From: Rhodospirillaceae bacterium
GTDB lineage: Bacteria; Pseudomonadota; Alphaproteobacteria; SP197
Length of the DNA: 64,000 bases
Direction: 5' to 3'
Assembly (NCBI GenBank): GCA_002722885.1
Contig: PBNE01000013.1
Coordinates: 350,831-414,830, forward strand
Of the stretch, positions 62,171-64,000 are shown piece by piece. Both the position numbers and the translations under genes were made by a program. Every line of letters starts with the position of its first letter. Position 1 is the stretch's first letter. Under the pieces are notes generated by a model. It was given only the letters and a program-made list of their open reading frames with translations. It searched no databases and was not told the origin of the DNA.

Positions 62171-63352
62171 ATGGCGAACCTTCAAGAACCCGATGACCTC
62201 AACAACACCGTCCGCGTCAGTGCGCGGGTCCATGAGGAGTCGCCCTATGTCTCCCGTTACGAAACCGATGCCATGGTCCGCGGTGTTTACGCTGGCCGCT
62301 TCTTTCCGATCTACAACGGAGAAGACGCCGTCCATAAGTACTGGGTCCTGCGGCGCAAGGCTCTGATTTACGATGTCCCCGAAAAGCCTGTCGAGATATC
62401 AGGTCCGGATGCCGTGCCGTTCCTGGAAAAGGTTGTGACCCGCCATGTTGCCAACCTTAAGGAAGGCCGTGGCCGCTATACGCTGGCCTGTACGCCCCAG
62501 GGTGGCATCTTCATGGACGGTGTACTGTTCCATCTTTCGACCGATCGCTACTGGTACGTGCAGGCTGACGGGGCCTTCGAGACCTGGCTTCTGGCACATA
62601 GCGGCGGCTTTGATGTCGAGATCTCGGATCCGAACTCCCGCGTGATTCAGATTCAGGGACCGAATGCGCAGGCAATCATGCACGCGGCAAGCGATGGCCG
62701 GATCGACGACAGTATGAAGTACTTTCACGCCGGGTTCTTCGAACTTGGTGGTCAGGAGGTCTATGTCTCGCGCACAGGGTTCACCGGCGAACTGGGTTTC
62801 GAGATCTATGCGATGGGCGAGGCAACGGACCATCTGGCCCTTTGGGATCATCTGATGGCCTGTGGCGAACCGTATGGCATGGAGTTTTCAAGCACGATCT
62901 CGATGACGGCCCGCCGTGTTGAGGCCGGCATCCTCGGAAACCTGACCGACATCGATACCACCATGACGCCGTATGAAGCGGGGCTGGGTTGGGTTGTCGA
63001 TCTCGACAAGGATGATTTCATCGGCCGTGACGCGCTTCTCAACGCGGATCAGCGCTCGCTTCTCTTCGGTCTGACGTGCGCCGATGCCCTGCCGTCGGCC
63101 ACCAGCGATGTGCTCGATGGTGACAGGACTGTGGGGCGCATGACTATGGGTGTGCACTCGCACACGCTCGGTTGCGGTGTCGGCTATGTCCGCTTTGACA
63201 AGCCGGGTGAATGGCCAGGTCGCGTACTCAGAATTCGCCTGCCGAACGATGAAGTTCATGACTGCGAGATTGTTGATCTTCCGTTCTTTGATCCCGAGAA
63301 GAAAATCGCCAGAGGCTTGGACAGAACCATTCCCACTGATGGATTTGCTTAG
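62171..63352 (+). CDS. GcvT-fold aminomethyltransferase-like protein
   Basis: A 393-residue tetrahydrofolate-binding protein of the GcvT/DmdA superfamily: YWVLRRKALIYDVPEKPVEISGPDA, VIQIQGPNAQAIM, VSRTGFTGELGFEIYA and RVEAGILGNLTDIDTTMTPYEAGL are family segments. It lacks the YNHMLLP signature of DmdA and is about 20 residues longer, so it is probably another folate-dependent demethylase or methyl carrier. GGAG eight bases upstream supports the ATG at 62171. It is divergent from the DddP-like gene. Confidence 0.75.
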   Translation: MANLQEPDDLNNTVRVSARVHEESPYVSRYETDAMVRGVYAGRFFPIYNGEDAVHKYWVLRRKALIYDVPEKPVEISGPDAVPFLEKVVTRHVANLKEGRGRYTLACTPQGGIFMDGVLFHLSTDRYWYVQADGAFETWLLAHSGGFDVEISDPNSRVIQIQGPNAQAIMHAASDGRIDDSMKYFHAGFFELGGQEVYVSRTGFTGELGFEIYAMGEATDHLALWDHLMACGEPYGMEFSSTISMTARRVEAGILGNLTDIDTTMTPYEAGLGWVVDLDKDDFIGRDALLNADQRSLLFGLTCADALPSATSDVLDGDRTVGRMTMGVHSHTLGCGVGYVRFDKPGEWPGRVLRIRLPNDEVHDCEIVDLPFFDPEKKIARGLDRTIPTDGFA

Positions 63353-63486
63353 CCTCCCGCTCGGCATAACTACAACGATCTGGTCGTCACGATCTCTCTC
63401 CTGTCCTGGAGCCCCGGCGACGACTGGCTGCTCTGACGGCTTCGCCGAAGACAATCAGCCTTCGTTGAGCCTTCGGAAGACCTGGG

Positions 63487-64000
63487 TCAGGGGGTATCGT
63501 CACGCATCCTGTCGGCGATCAGGCAGATCATTTCCATCATCATGGCGGCGGCCAGATGGGAGGTCATCTTGTTGGGGGCGTCCTTGGTCGGCATCAGGCA
63601 GACGACATCACCACCAATGATATTCATGCCGCGTACGCCATGCAGGATGTGCATCACATCCCGTTGCCAGAGGCCCTCGACACTGCACTCCAGGTTCGCA
63701 ACACCCGGCGCCACGATGGCATCGAAACAATCCAGATCCAGTGTGATGTAGAGCGGCATGTCGCCCACGCGCTCGCGGATGATCTCGACCGTCTGTTCCG
63801 GGCCGATCTCGCGGTAGCGGTCGATGTCAATCATCTCGTAGCCGAGATCGGTGCTGGTCTTGGTCCAGTTGAGCGTGCGCGGATAACCGCGGATCCCCAG
63901 CTGGACACTGCGCGTGGCATCGACATGGCAGTTGCGCACGAGATAGGCCGCCCAATGGGCCGCCGACTTGTAGGCGCCCAGGAAGTGGGGAATCTGCTCG
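63487..64000 (-). CDS. Arginase/agmatinase-family protein, C-terminal part (cut by window edge)
   Basis: The minus-strand frame reaches the right edge open; about 170 codons are seen. YITLDLDCFDAIVAPGVANLE has the metal-binding D-x-D-x-x-D of the ureohydrolase fold, and GGDVVCLMPTKD and the C-terminal AAAMMMEMICLIADRM fit. The first metal motifs lie outside the window. The substrate (agmatine, guanidino acids or others) cannot be told. Confidence 0.8.
   Translation of the reverse strand, partial: EQIPHFLGAYKSAAHWAAYLVRNCHVDATRSVQLGIRGYPRTLNWTKTSTDLGYEMIDIDRYREIGPEQTVEIIRERVGDMPLYITLDLDCFDAIVAPGVANLECSVEGLWQRDVMHILHGVRGMNIIGGDVVCLMPTKDAPNKMTSHLAAAMMMEMICLIADRMRDDTP

Noticed and set aside
1-64000. 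tRNA genes, CRISPR arrays, insertion sequences and attachment sites
   Set aside because: None of the gaps shows cloverleaf-like arms, regular spacer repeats, transposase motifs or flanking inverted repeats that I could recognise by eye.

Overview
This GC-rich window most likely comes from a marine alphaproteobacterium. From about 1.3 to 11.7 kb the minus strand carries the usual alphaproteobacterial order rplU-rpmA-obgE-proB-proA-nadD-rsfS-rlmH-gpmI-envC-ctpA-rppH, with short overlaps, a clear sigma70 promoter before rplU and an intrinsic terminator between rpmA and obgE. The marine assignment is an inference from a gene that closely resembles dmdA (DMSP demethylase) and a DddP-like M24 protein, beside genes for carnitine/betaine-type osmolytes.

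From 12 to 63 kb the window is a dense catabolic region. It holds three GMC flavin oxidoreductases, three luciferase-like flavin monooxygenases, three phytanoyl-CoA-dioxygenase-type enzymes, one TauD-type dioxygenase, one Rieske oxygenase and four SDRs. Main blocks: (i) 14.1-21.4 kb, a GMC/Rieske pair divergent from a CrtI-like oxidase, a split TPP-dependent decarboxylase resembling sulfopyruvate decarboxylase, and a second GMC enzyme; (ii) 22.4-28.0 kb, a monooxygenase-dioxygenase-hydrolase operon and a divergent GMC/dioxygenase pair; (iii) 28.0-36.2 kb, an eight-gene minus-strand operon (two flavin monooxygenases, two unusual M19-dipeptidase-like proteins, a class II aldolase-like protein, L-carnitine dehydrogenase-like and thioesterase genes, an SDR) read away from a BetI/TetR-type regulator, with a promoter embedded in an operator array of 20-bp period; (iv) 36.2-41.7 kb, an ADP-forming acyl-CoA synthetase, a pair of acyl-CoA dehydrogenases and a strong CaiD match, suggesting CoA-dependent breakdown of carnitine-like acids; (v) 43-49.9 kb, dmdA, an ABC exporter and two sulfotransferase-type genes, one fused to a glycosyltransferase-like domain; (vi) 50-64 kb, ogt, an SDR, a CaiB-type CoA transferase, a TPR protein, a TauD-type dioxygenase, the DddP-like protein, a GcvT-like protein and the start-less end of an arginase-family gene.

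Between 41.6 and 60.7 kb there is a striking set of broken genes: sthA (large deletion plus a stop), an FrhB-type Fe-S protein, an oxygen-sensing Fnr regulator, ccoS, the last part of ccoI fused in frame behind a hemerythrin domain, a possible acetyltransferase and an Ldh-family oxidoreductase. Several belong to microaerobic respiration (cbb3 oxidase assembly and its regulator), while FNR-type boxes are still visible beside them. This looks like ongoing loss of a low-oxygen module in a lineage that keeps its aerobic osmolyte catabolism.

No tRNA, rRNA, CRISPR array, insertion sequence or phage gene was recognised. Family names are from motifs and remembered family sequences; no database search was run.
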